From contig NZ_WOTO01000031.1 of NCBI RefSeq assembly GCF_010993775.1, positions 1 through 64,000 on the forward strand: 64,000 nt of DNA, given 5' to 3'. This stretch comes from Fodinicola feengrottensis. Lineage in GTDB: Bacteria; Actinomycetota; Actinomycetes; Mycobacteriales; HKI-0501. Positions 50,018 through 59,655 of the stretch are shown here, piece after piece. Each line of letters begins with the position of its first letter. The stretch's first letter is position 1. Under the pieces are notes generated by a model. It was not told where the DNA came from and made no database searches. It saw only the letters and a list, made by a program, of their open reading frames with translations. The position numbers and the translations under genes are program-made.

Positions 50018-52491
50018 TCAGGCCCGGATACGTTCGCCGTGCGGGTCGAAAAGTGGCTCCGCGACCACCTCGCCGGCCACCGCCTCACCGAAAATCTCCA
50101 CGGTGACCGGCGTGCCAGGCTTGGAAAGATCGGTCGGCAAATACGCGTACGCGATCGATTTCCCCACTGTGTAGCCGAAACCACCGGACGTGATGCGGCC
50201 AACGACGGCGTCGCCAATGCTGACCGGTTCGTTGCCCAGGGCGACCGCGCGTTTGTCCGCCAGCGTCAGGCAGCGCAGCCGCTCGCCCTGCAGGGGAGAG
50301 TTGATGCGCTGGTCACGCACCTCAGCGATCGCGTCCCTGCCCAGGAAGCCACCGGGTTTGTCCAGCTTGACGCAGAAACCAAGGCCGGCCTCGTACGGGT
50401 TGCGGGCCGGTCCGATGTCCGCGCCCCACACCCGGTAGCCCTTTTCCAGCCGCATACTGTCAATCGCCCGATAGCCGCCGGCTACCAGGCCGTGTTCCTG
50501 GCCGGCCGCCCACAGCGTCCGCCAGAGCGTGGCGCCGTACTCGCTGGGACAGTAAAGCTCCCAACCCAGCTCGCCAACGAAAGTGACGCGCAACGCTCGT
50601 ACCGGCACCGACCCGACCGGGATTTCCTGCATGGTCATGAAAGGAAAAGCATCCAGGTCGGCCGGCGTAAGGCTGCTCAGGATGTCTCGCGCTTGGGGCC
50701 CCCACAAGGCGAAACAGGCCCACTGGCCGGTCACGTCGGTGACCCGTACGGATGGATCCCGCTGCGCCTGCCGGCGGATCCAGGCCGCGTCGTGAGTGCC
50801 GAAGGCGGTGCCGGTGACGACCAGGAACTCCTGCTCGGCGACTCGGGTCACGGTGAAGTCGCATTCGATGCCACCGCGTTTGTTGAGCGCCTGCGTGTAC
50901 GTCACCGCGCCGATCTCGCGGGCGACCCGGTTGTCGCAGACCCATTCCATCAATTCAGCCGCACCGGACCCGGTGACCTGAATTTTCGAGAACGACGACT
51001 CGTCGAAGAGCCCGGCGGCTCGGCGGGTGCCGAGGTGTTCGGCGCCAATGGCCGGCGACCAGTGCTGGCCGGCCCAGCCCCGCGGGCGCAGCGTCTCGTC
51101 GCCCTGTGCCGCGTTCGAGTTGTAGTAGTTCACCCGCTCCCAGCCCGATTTCTCGCCGAAGAACGCGTCTTTCTCGACGTGCCAGGAATAGGCCGGCGAG
51201 GTGCGCAGCGGCCGGCCCGCGGAGCGCTCGTGGTTCGGATACCGGATGTCGTAGTAGGTTTCGTAGTTTTCTAGCGTACGAGCCAAAGTGTATGACGGTG
51301 ACTCGTAATGCCGGCCGAACCGGCGAATGTCCATGTGCCACACGTCGTACGACGGCTCGCCCTCGACGATCCATTCGGCCATCACCCGGCCGATGCCGCC
51401 GGCGCCGGCGATGCCGTGCGCGCAGAAGCCGGCGGCCACGAAGAACCCACCGACCGCGGTCTGGCCCAGGCAGAACTCGTTGTCGGGGGTGAAGGCTCCT
51501 CCGGCCCGTTTGAGCAGCTTGCGGATCCCCACGTCTCCGACGCTGGGCAGCCGGGTCTGCGCGTTCTCCATGATTTCCTCGAACCGCGGCCAGTCCTCGG
51601 TCAGCAGCTTGCCGTTGAAGTCGGCCGGCACGGCGTCCAATGTGGACGGGTCCAACGCGAACGGCCGGGCGTCGCGCTCGTACCCACCCATGATCAGCCC
51701 GTCGACTTCCGCACGGAAATAGATCAGCAGATCCGGATCGCGCAGGGTGGGCAGCGGTTTGCCGGTACGTTCACGAAAACCTTCGGTCACGAGATACTGG
51801 TGGGACATCGGCACGATCGGCACCCGGACGCCGACCATTCGGGCGATCTCGGCGGCGAACATTCCGCCGCAGTCGACCACGATCTCGGTCTCGATGTCGC
51901 CGCGGTCCGTACGCACTCGGCAGACCCGCTGTTTTTCGGTGTCAATGCCCAGAACCCGGGTGTGCGTGTGCACCTGAACGCCACCCGCCCGGGCGCCGGC
52001 CATCAGCGAGTAAGTCAGCTGGGAGGGGTCGATGTACCCGTCGGTCGGCAGGTAGGCGGCGCCCACCACCCCGCTGGTGTTCATCAACGGGAACAGCTCC
52101 TGGGCCTCCCGCGCGGAGATCTCAGTGAGCGGCAAGTCAAAAGTCCGGGCCCACCCGATCTGCCGGCGGATCTCCTCCAGCCGTTCCGGGGTGGACGCGA
52201 GCTTGATACCGCCGCATTCCACGAAACCCGGCGGCTGCTCGGACTGCTGCAGTTTCCGGTACAGCTCCACCGAATACATGTTCATCCGGGTCAGCGTCGG
52301 ATCCGCCCGTAACTGCCCTATCAGCCCGGCCGAATGGAAAGTCGACCCGCTGGTCAGCTCGTCGCGATCGACCACCACCACATCGCGCTCGCCGAGCTGG
52401 GCGAGGTGGTACGCGACGCTCGCGCCCCCCCGACCCCGCCGCCGATGATGACGATCCGGGCAGCGGACGGAAAGGACTGGTCCTGCGGCAC
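50018..52491 (-). CDS. dimethylglycine/sarcosine dehydrogenase-like FAD and aminomethyltransferase fusion, one frameshift
   Basis: About 824 residues. An FAD domain (RIVIIGGG then GGASVAYHLAQLG, TSGSTFHSAGLIGQLR) is followed from about residue 430 by a GcvT-like folate-binding domain (AAGLFDESSFSKIQVTG, WACFALWGPQARDILS, LRVTFVGELGWELYCPSEYG, GYRAIDSMRLEKGYRVWG). This design removes methyl groups from dimethylglycine or sarcosine and passes formaldehyde to tetrahydrofolate. GTG 52491 has AAGGAG upstream; the C7 run 52425-52431 shifts the frame inside the glycine-rich FAD loop. Second of two flavoproteins in this operon, after a permease gene. Confidence 0.9.
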
Positions 52492-52509
52492 GCGCGAACT
52501 CCTTCGGTT

Positions 52510-54029
52510 CTAGTCTTCGGCAGCGATGGGCAACGCGCCGGCGACAGCGCGATGTTCGGTCAGTACGGTGAAAGTGCGGCGGCGTTGGACGGTGAAGTAG
52601 TAGATGGCGCCCACGCCGAGCACGACGACGACGAAGATCAAGCCACCCCAGGCGTACCCACCGGCGCCATAAATGGCTTCTCGCGGCCAAACCAGGTTGA
52701 CCGCCATGAAGGCGCCATAGCAGACCGCGACGATGTTGATCGCCAGCCCGAACCTGCCGAGGCCGAAAAGCCCGCTTGCCGGGCCGTCCGGCGGCCAACC
52801 ACGGAGCCGTTTTCTGAGCAATGGCACGGTTACCAGCAGGTAGGCGACATAGACGATGACGATCGAGACGCTGGTGACCAGCGTGAAGATCTGCGGAGTG
52901 CCGATGTTCACCAGCAGGATCAGCGCCGCGACCACGCCGACCACGATCGCCGGCACGACCGGCGACCGTCGGTGTGCGGAAACGTGCGCCAGCCCCGCTG
53001 AGAACGGCAGGTTGTTGTCTCGCGCCATGGAGAAGATGATCCGGATGCTCGCGGTGTGGATCGCGAGCGTACACACCGAAATCGCGATGGCCACGTCTAC
53101 CAGCAGCAGCTTGGCGACGGTCGGGCCGAGCGCCGATTCCAGCACCAGCGGCAGCCCGCCCTTTTGCAGCGCGGCCAGATCCAGGGTGGGGGAGGCCATC
53201 AGCGCGAAAAGCAGCAGCAGCGCGCCGGCTATCCCGGCCGCGGCAAGCGCGTTGAGGATCGCCCGCGGCACCCGGCGGCGGGGTTCTTTGGTCTCCTCAG
53301 CCAAGGAGGACGCGGTGTCGAAGCCGAACATCACGTACGCCGGCATGATGACCGCGACGACAAGTGCCGCCCCATAGCCGAAAACACCGTAGCCGGGGAG
53401 CCCCTGACCAGCGTTTTGGGTGTGCAGCACGACATCCGGGCCGCGGCGGGCAGAGAACAGCAACAGCACGATGATGGCGACCGCGCCGACCAGTCGACGA
53501 AGACCCCGATGTTGTTGACCCTCGAGATCACTTTCACGCCGAGGATGTTGATGATCGTGGTGACAATCAACAGGCAGCAGCCGAGAAACACCGCGTTGAC
53601 GGTGTTGTCGGTGAAAACCTGGAAACCGGACCAGATCGGCGGCAGCACGATCTGCAGTGCGATGGAAACCGCCGCGACCGTCACGATCGATCCGACCAGC
53701 ATCGCCCAGCCGGCCATCCACGCGCCGGCCCGGCCGGCGAGCTGTTTCGACCACTGGTAGACCGAACCGGCGATCGGGAACCTCGCGCCAAGCTCGGCGA
53801 AGCACAGCGCTACCGCGAACTGGCCAGCCAGCACGAAAAGCCAGGTCCAGAACAGCCCAGGGCCGCCGAACCCGTACCCGAAGCCGAACAGCTGGAACAT
53901 CCCGGTGAGGATCGAGATGTAGCTGAATCCGGCCGCGAACGAGGAAAAGCTGCCCAACGTACGGGACAACCGTTGGTGATAGCCGAAACCGGCCAGGTCG
54001 TCGGTGTCGGTGCTGGTCGGATCCGGCAT
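52510..54029 (-). CDS. APC-family amino acid/amine permease, one frameshift
   Basis: About 505 residues, 12 helices. FSYISILTGMFQLFGFGYGF, AELGARFPIAGSVYQWSKQL, FGFDTASSLAEETKEPRRRV and IHTASIRIIFSMARDNNLPF match the amino acid/choline/GABA branch of the APC superfamily. The break lies near 53495. ATG 54029 has GGAGG upstream and follows the kinase-like gene by 14 bases. It presumably imports the amine degraded by the two flavoproteins downstream. Confidence 0.87.
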
Positions 54030-54043
54030 GTCGCCTCCGGTGG

Positions 54044-55012
54044 TCAGGTCCTGCGTGCCGCTTGGTCGAGCAGCCGGTCAAATCCGTCGCGAGTGAACTC
54101 CTGTCGCGCCCGTTCGTACTTTTCCATTCCCCAGGACCAGAAATCGAAGTCGAGATCTGAGCTGGCATGCTGGATCGCGGCCCACAGCGTCCAGCCGTAC
54201 TTCGACATCAGCCCGAGCAGCCGGGCCCTTGCCACCTTGTCCGGTTGGTGGCCCTGGTAGTAGGCGGTCACCAGCCGGTCCAGTTGTTCCAGGTCCAGAG
54301 CAGACTCGCTCCAAATGTTGCCGAGCTCGAAGCAGGGGTCGTTGTTCCCGCCGTACTCGTAGTCGATCAGCCGGATCGAGGTGCCGTCGTCGATCATGTT
54401 GCCAGCCAGCAGGTCGTTGTTACACGGCACCGTCGGTACCGGATGCGCGGCCAGTGCGGCCCGGATGCGCTCGACCGCCGGCGCGAAACTCAGATAGTCG
54501 TCCGGGATCGCGAAACCGCGTTCCTGGATGATGCGGAGATAGTCCGCCTGCACCACGAACATGTCAAAGTCATTGACAAAACGCTCGCCCGCATGCAGCC
54601 GCTGACAGGCCGCCGCGATCCTTTCGGCGTACGCACCGCCGCGAATGTCGTCCTCGGTGAGGGTCCGTCCTGGAATGTACGAGACGGCCATGATCCCTTC
54701 GCCCGGCAGATATTCCAGCACCTGAGCGCCGACGCCGGTGGCCGCTGCGAGCCGGCTGTTCCGGTGCTCGGCTTGCCGGTCGATCGGCAGCGGTGAGTCG
54801 TCCGCCGGCGAGACCCGCACCACCAGATCGAAATCCGCGCCGGTGACCCGAAAATTCCGGTTCGTCAGCCCGCCGGGCAGGTCCGCTACCCGGTCGAAAG
54901 TCCCGCTGACACACGACAACCGGGACAACACCTCGCGAAGGCTCCAGCCGGACTGCGACACCGCCACATCAAGGTCAAGGGCAGCGGCCGAGGAAGGCGC
55001 CGGCACGGTCAT
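54044..55012 (-). CDS. choline/aminoglycoside kinase-like phosphotransferase
   Basis: 322 residues. GGLTNRNFRV is the nucleotide loop, VRVSPADDSPLPIDRQAEH holds the Glu after the core strand, CNNDLLAGNMI is the catalytic loop (Brenner-like motif with Asp), and IRLIDYEYGGNNDPCFELG carries the metal-binding Asp, as in LicA/choline kinases. ATG 55012 has GGAGGG upstream. It is the first gene of the amine operon, so it may phosphorylate choline, ethanolamine or a related amino alcohol. Confidence 0.85.
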   Translation of the reverse strand: MTVPAPSSAAALDLDVAVSQSGWSLREVLSRLSCVSGTFDRVADLPGGLTNRNFRVTGADFDLVVRVSPADDSPLPIDRQAEHRNSRLAAATGVGAQVLEYLPGEGIMAVSYIPGRTLTEDDIRGGAYAERIAAACQRLHAGERFVNDFDMFVVQADYLRIIQERGFAIPDDYLSFAPAVERIRAALAAHPVPTVPCNNDLLAGNMIDDGTSIRLIDYEYGGNNDPCFELGNIWSESALDLEQLDRLVTAYYQGHQPDKVARARLLGLMSKYGWTLWAAIQHASSDLDFDFWSWGMEKYERARQEFTRDGFDRLLDQAARRT

Positions 55013-55090
55013 CGGTCCCTCCACCTTTCGCAGGAACTCCGCCAGGCCCCGTTAGCGGTCGAGATTAGACTGTCGCCGGCAATTCGGTCT

Positions 55091-55116
55091 AGTCCAAATC
55101 GGACATCGTTTGGTCT
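55091..55116. promoter_or_regulatory. inverted repeat upstream of the amine operon
   Basis: AGTCCAAA, ten bases, then TTTGGTCT: arms match at seven of eight positions. It lies 79 bases upstream of the kinase-like start and is the only obvious operator candidate for the four-gene operon. Confidence 0.5.
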
Positions 55117-55221
55117 GTTGTTCCGCTGGCTGTTTGGTGACCGTCCTGGTGGCACAGTATGCCGGAATTCGTGCGCCGCGGCAGCGTGGTTGATCTTGGT
55201 CGGCGGGGGGGGTGGGTTTTC

Positions 55222-55283
55222 GTCGAGTGCGGGACTTTATCCCGCAGTCGACGTCGAGTGTGGGGTTTTGTCCCGCACTCAAC
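55222..55283. repeat. dispersed double-hairpin palindrome, copy C (diverged)
   Basis: Left half matches copy B with one change (CCCGCAGTCGAC); right half has GTGTGGGGTTTTGTCCC where copy B has GTGCGGGATAAAGTCCC. Same length (62 bases) and orientation. It lies between the amine operon promoter and the tRNA cluster terminator. Confidence 0.85.
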
Positions 55284-55305
55284 GCTGGATCTGCGGCCGG
55301 AGGAA

Positions 55306-55344
55306 ACCAAAAAGCGCCTGTCCGCGAGAAGCCGGACAGGCGCT
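55306..55344 (-). terminator. terminator of the tRNA cluster
   Basis: AGCGCCTGTCCG, an eight-base loop, CGGACAGGCGCT: a perfect 12-base stem. Read on the minus strand it is followed by a T-run, just after tRNA-Val. Confidence 0.8.
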
Positions 55345-55354
55345 GCACAACTGG

Positions 55355-55426
55355 TGGGCGATACTGGGATTGAACCAGTGACCTCTTCCGTGTCAGGGAA
55401 GCGCTCTCCCACTGAGCTAATCGCCC
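55355..55426 (-). tRNA. tRNA-Val, anticodon GAC
   Basis: Cloverleaf on the minus strand: acceptor GGGCGAT pairs with ATCGCCC, D arm TAGCTCAGTGGGAGAGC, anticodon stem CTTCC/GGAAG with loop CTGACAC, T arm GGTTCAATCC. No CCA is encoded. Last of three tRNAs in a Gly-Cys-Val cluster. Confidence 0.96.
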
Positions 55427-55437
55427 TTGCGTAGCAG

Positions 55438-55508
55438 AGGTGGAGACGGGATTCGAACCCGTGTAGACGGCTTTGCAGGCCGTTGCCTCGCCTCTCGGCC
55501 ACTCCACC
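55438..55508 (-). tRNA. tRNA-Cys, anticodon GCA
   Basis: Minus-strand cloverleaf: acceptor GGTGGAG/CTCCACC, anticodon stem ACGGC/GCCGT with loop CTGCAAA, T arm GGGTTCGAATCCC. Middle member of the cluster. No CCA encoded. Confidence 0.96.
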
Positions 55509-55537
55509 GCGAGGGTTTGGGCCTCATGTGGTTTCCG

Positions 55538-55610
55538 AGCGGACGACGGGATTCGAACCCGCGACCCTCACCTTGGCAAGGTGATGCGCTACCAGCTGCG
55601 CTACGTCCGC
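55538..55610 (-). tRNA. tRNA-Gly, anticodon GCC
   Basis: Minus-strand cloverleaf: acceptor GCGGACG/CGTCCGC, D arm TAGCGCAGCTGGTAGCGC, anticodon stem CACCT/AGGTG with loop TGCCA core, T arm GCGGGTTCGAATCCCGT. First gene of the cluster. Confidence 0.96.
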
Positions 55611-55840
55611 ATGTCCCGGCAAGTTCTCCCGGCGACGAAGAGAACTGTACCGAAGTAGCAACAGCGCCGACAAACGGGGTTCACCTTTTCGACCCCTGGG
55701 TCGTTGCCTGCTCGACATCAGGGCTGTGACCTGCGGAGTCAGCCGTCGAAGGTGGGCGGATGGAGAGGTTTGCGGGAGAGGCGACGGCGTACGGCAGCCG
55801 CCCCGGTTTGTACGAGAGTGGCGCGCATCACTCGAAAACG

Positions 55841-55880
55841 ACACCAGCCGGCCGGCCCGAGCGGGCCGACCGGCTGGTGT
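55841..55880. terminator. long GC-rich hairpin after the SsgA-like gene
   Basis: ACACCAGCCGG and CCGGCTGGTGT with an inner GGCCCG/CGGGCC stem form a strong hairpin 13 bases beyond the SsgA-like stop. Probably its terminator. Confidence 0.8.
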
Positions 55881-55892
55881 GGACAGGAGTGG

Positions 55893-56333
55893 CTACGCGC
55901 GGAGGAGTTCGGTGACCACCGCGTCGAGGTCGACGTACGAGGGTTCCTCGCCGGCCGGCACCTCGGCATAGCTGCGTTGCAGGAAGTCGTCCAGAGTCGC
56001 CGTCGGCACCTCGAAGAGGGCGTGCCCGTCGGGCGAGGACAAGGCGAGTGCGACGACCTGGCCGTCCTGGCCGGTCCACGGCCACACTCTTACGTCACCC
56101 ATCCCTGCCGGCTCGGTGAGGCCGGTCAGCAGGAGGTCACGGGCGAAGGACCACGCGACCGAGGGTTCCGGATCGTCGCCGTCGGCCAGATCCGCGCAGA
56201 AGATGACATGCACGGCATATGGGTCTGTAGGTTCGTAGCGCAGCGTCGCCTGCACCGGCACCCCTGATCCGTCCGGCACAACCAGCCGTAAAGCCGTGTC
56301 CACCTGGACCGCAACTGGACGCGTACGCGCCAT
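55893..56333 (-). CDS. SsgA/SsgB-family sporulation and cell-division regulator
   Basis: 146 residues. LRYEPTDPYAVHVIFCADLA, VAWSFARDLLLTGL, GDVRVWPW and LSSPDGHALFEVPTATLDDF match the SsgA-like family, found only in morphologically complex actinobacteria, where SsgB recruits FtsZ to septum sites during sporulation. ATG 56333 is preferred; an in-frame GTG lies nine bases upstream. It stands alone between tRNA genes. Confidence 0.93.
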   Translation of the reverse strand: MARTRPVAVQVDTALRLVVPDGSGVPVQATLRYEPTDPYAVHVIFCADLADGDDPEPSVAWSFARDLLLTGLTEPAGMGDVRVWPWTGQDGQVVALALSSPDGHALFEVPTATLDDFLQRSYAEVPAGEEPSYVDLDAVVTELLRA

Positions 56334-56527
56334 TTCGGCCACCTTTCTTCCCCCTGGCTAAATGCCCCGCCGTCGTCGTCTATTGGCATACCACCCTGGC
56401 TCAGACGCCAAACATGGAAATCTTCGCGGCCTGTTTTCGACACCGGACCGTGATCTGTCTGGCGCCCGGTGGCCGGCCCCCGGTGTGGGGCCGGATGCCG
56501 CATCGGTTATGGTTTAACCCGTCTCCC

Positions 56528-56599
56528 GGGCGATTAGCTCAGCGGGAGAGCACTCGCCTCACACGCGAGGGGTCACTGGTTCGATCCCAGTATCGCCCA
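56528..56599 (+). tRNA. tRNA-Val, anticodon CAC
   Basis: Acceptor GGGCGAT/ATCGCCC, D arm TAGCTCAGCGGGAGAGC, anticodon stem CTCGC/GCGAG with loop CTCACAC, T arm TGGTTCGATCCCA. The body resembles the tRNA-Val(GAC) at 55355. Followed by a terminator hairpin. Confidence 0.96.
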
Positions 56600-56610
56600 C
56601 TGTTAGAAGG

Positions 56611-56650
56611 AAAGATCCCCCATCGCGACATCGCGAGCGGGGATCTTTTC
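56611..56650 (+). terminator. rho-independent terminator of tRNA-Val
   Basis: AAAGATCCCC and GGGGATCTTTT flank a loop with its own TCGCGA pairs; the stem ends in a T-run, 12 bases after the tRNA. Confidence 0.88.
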
Positions 56651-56909
56651 TTGCTGTCCGGATCACGATCGCGAATGTTGGTCGCGTGACTAAAAAGAAC
56701 GCGGTCCGGATGTTTCCGGGGTGATACGACCGGAGTGTCGCAAGTGGACGCGCATTCACCCGGAAATAATGCGGTACGGGTGGTACGCCGGAATTCGCCG
56801 GATTCATGAATGGTCAGCCATCTGACCAAATCGGGCATGCCCGGCTGGGGAGCGGCCCGACACAGGGCAAGGGCATCACCGCCGGCCGGGCGGCGGTAGC
56901 GTCGGGATC
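56651..56909. other. non-coding spacer upstream of ptrB
   Basis: About 260 bases without a convincing gene. The part 56685-56810 is slightly AT-richer (GTGACTAAAAAGAACGCG) and may carry the ptrB promoter. No repeat of the families above is present. Confidence 0.4.
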
Positions 56910-59013
56910 ATGAGCGAAAGCACCCCACCGGTCGCGAAACGCGTCCCGTCCACTCGTACGCATCACGGCGACACCGTCGTCGACGAATATGCGTGGCTCG
57001 CAGACAAGGAAGACACGGACACCCTGGCATATCTCCGGGCCGAGAACGCCTACGCCGAGAAGGTCACCGCCGGCCTCGCGGACCTGCGCGAGCAGATCTT
57101 CACCGAGGTGAAGGACCGTACCCAGGAGACCGACCTGTCGGTGCCCGCGCGCAAGGGCCCGTGGTGGTATTACGCCCGTACGGTCGAAGGTCAGCAGTAC
57201 GCGATCCACTGCCGGCTGTCGGCGACCAGTGCCGAGCCGCCGTCCACCGAGACCGGCGAGGCGTTGCCGGGCGAGCAGGTGCTGCTGGACGAGAACGAGC
57301 TGGCCGAGGGGCACGACTTCCTGTCCGTAGGGACGTTCGACGTCAGCCCGGATGGCCGCCTCCTCGCGTACGCGGTGGACTTCGATGGCAGTGAGCGCTT
57401 CACCTTGCGGGTCAAGGACCTGGAGACCGGCGAGCTGCTCGGCGACGAGGTGCCGAACACCTTCTACGACACCGCCTGGTCGCTCGACTCGGCGTCGCTG
57501 TTCTACCTGACCCGACGACGACGCCTGGCGGCCGTACCGGGTCTGGCGACACCAGCTCGGCACCGCGGCGGCCAACGACGTGCTCGTGTACGAGGAGGCC
57601 GACGAGCGGTTCTGGGTCGGCGTCGGGCTCACCCAGAGCGAGCGCTACATCCTGCTCGACCTGCGCAGCAAGGTGACCAGTGAGACCCGGATCATCGACG
57701 CGGCGGCCGCGGACCGCGAGCCGGTGGTGCTGCGGGCCCGCAAGCAGGACGTCGAATATCAGGTGGAGCACCAGATCGCCGGCGATCGTTTTCTGATCGT
57801 CCACAATGACCCGGAAGTCGGCGGTGGCGTCAACTTCGCGGTCGCCGCGGCCTCGGTGGACAAGCCCGCTGACTGGTCGCCGCTGATCGAGCATCGTGAC
57901 GACGCCCGGCTGCTCGGGCTGGACGTGTTCGACGGGCACGTCGTCGTGCACCTGCGGTTCGACGGCCTGACCGGTCTGCGGGTCTATCCGTCCACAGTGG
58001 ATGGTGGGTGGGGTGAGGGTCGGGAGATCTCCTTCCCGGAGCCGCTTTACGCGGTCGACCCGGACGCGAACCTGGAATACCACACCGGCACGTACCGGCT
58101 GTCGTACGCGTCAATGATCACCCCGAGGTCCGTCTTCGACTGTGACCTCGCGACCGGCGAGCTGACCTTGCGCAAGCGCCAGCCGGTGCTCGGCGACTAC
58201 GACCCGCAGCGGTACGAGCAGACCCGCGAGTGGGCGACCGCATCGGATGGCACCCGGGTGCCGATGTCCATCGTACGGCGAAAAGACGTGCCGCTGGACG
58301 GGTCCGCGCCCTGCCTGATCTACGGCTACGGCAGTTACGAGTCGTCTTCCGAACCGCGGTTCTCGGTGCCGCGACTTTCCTTGCTGGATCGTGGATTCGT
58401 CTACGCGATCGCGCACATTCGGGGTGGTGGCGAGCTTGGCCGGCACTGGTACGAGGAAGGCAAGCTGCTCCACAAAAAGAACACGTTCACCGATTTCGTG
58501 GCCTGCGCCAGGCATCTCGTCGCGCAGAAGTGGACCAGCGCCGACCGGCTGATCGCGTACGGTGGCAGCGCCGGCGGCCTGCTGATGGGCGCGGTCGCGA
58601 ACCTGGCCCCGGACGCTTTCGCGGGAATCGTCGCGTCGGTGCCTTTCGTGGACGCGTTGAACTCCATTCTTGACCCGTCGTTGCCGCTGACCGTGCTGGA
58701 ATGGGAGGAGTGGGGCGACCCGCTGCACAACGCCGACGTTTACGCGTACATGAAATCCTATTCACCGTACGAAAACATCGAGCCGGTCGACTATCCAGCG
58801 ATTTTCGTGGAAACCAGCCTCAACGACACCCGGGTGCTCTACCACGAGCCGGCGAAATGGGTGGCGAAACTGCGCGCGGTCGGCGCCGGTGACCGGCATA
58901 TCGTGCTGCACACCGAAATGGAGGCCGGCCACGGCGGCCGCAGCGGCCGGTACGACGCGTGGCGCGAACTCGCCCGGATGTACGCCTGGATCGTCGACAC
59001 CGCCACCAGGTAA
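56910..59013 (+). CDS. ptrB: oligopeptidase B (S9A prolyl-oligopeptidase family), one frameshift
   Basis: About 700 residues. A seven-blade propeller is followed by an alpha/beta hydrolase domain with catalytic Ser in LIAYGGSAGGLLMGAVANL, Asp in ETSLNDTRVLYHEPAKW and His in EMEAGHGGRSGRYD. FVYAIAHIRGGGELGRHWYE and VLEWEEWGDP are typical of PtrB, which cuts peptides after Arg or Lys in the cytosol. The frame slips near 57515 in a CGACGACGA repeat. ATG 56910 starts MSESTPPVAKRVPSTRTHHG. Confidence 0.93.
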
Positions 59014-59020
59014 CCAAAGG

Positions 59021-59578
59021 TCAGGACAGCAGGGTTTCGTACGAGGTGATGAAAAGATCCATCGCCTCGTCGACCGCCGCCTTGTCGCCGGTGGCCATCA
59101 GGTCCAGGAGGAGGCCGCGCGGGACGGCGACGCCCAGCCGGGCGTACGCGCGTGCCTTCTCCGGCGGCAGGCCGCGCTGGATCCCCCATTCGGTGAGCGG
59201 CGGCAGCCAGCTCTCCACCAGCCCGTCCAGCAGCGGCCTGGATCGCTGGTCACCTTGTAGGGCTCGGCCGTAGATCTCGAAAAGCAGCCGGACGTACGGC
59301 CAGTTCTCGGCCGCGCTGAGCCGCTGCCAGAACCGTCGCGCCATTTCGCCGACGTCGGTGGACTCGTCCGCGTTGAGTTCCGCGAACAGCATTCGCTGAC
59401 GTTCCTCGACGGCCCGTACCACCTCGATCAGCAGCCCTTCCTTGGACGCGAAGTGGTAGATCAGCATCCGGTGGCTGGTGCCGATCGCCTTGGCCACCTG
59501 GCGCAGGCTGAGGTCGGCCGCGCCGTTGGTCGCGATGTAGTCGATCGCCCCGCCGAGCAGCCGCTCCTTCGCCGTCAC
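59021..59578 (-). CDS. TetR-family transcriptional regulator
   Basis: 185 residues from GTG 59578. The helix-turn-helix is LSLRQVAKAIGTSHRMLIYH followed by FASKEGL; the rest is a TetR C-terminal domain. It is divergent from the SRPBCC gene across palindromes and probably represses it and itself. An ATG 54 bases upstream (59632) lies inside the operator region and is less likely. Confidence 0.88.
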   Translation of the reverse strand: MTAKERLLGGAIDYIATNGAADLSLRQVAKAIGTSHRMLIYHFASKEGLLIEVVRAVEERQRMLFAELNADESTDVGEMARRFWQRLSAAENWPYVRLLFEIYGRALQGDQRSRPLLDGLVESWLPPLTEWGIQRGLPPEKARAYARLGVAVPRGLLLDLMATGDKAAVDEAMDLFITSYETLLS

Positions 59579-59600
59579 ACCCTGTCCTTCGCTGGAAGCC

Positions 59601-59630
59601 GTACCATATCGTATATGTACCAGGTGGTAC
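59601..59630. promoter_or_regulatory. palindromic operators between TetR and SRPBCC genes
   Basis: GTACCATATCGTATATGTAC (59601-59620) is a near-palindrome, directly followed by and overlapping the perfect GTACCAGGTGGTAC (59617-59630). Both share GTAC(C)A half-sites. They cover the promoters of both divergent genes. Confidence 0.7.
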
Positions 59631-59655
59631 ACGCGTTGACCAGGAAGGACAGTCG

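Noticed and set aside
52492..53074. N-terminal extension of the dimethylglycine dehydrogenase-like frame to 53074
   Set aside because: It overlaps the APC permease on the same strand; the real start is GTG 52491, reached through a C7 slip.
55841..55880. GC-rich hairpin as a further copy of the dispersed palindrome
   Set aside because: It lacks the GAGTGCGGGA and ACTTTAT core and the double structure; it is a simple terminator-like stem.
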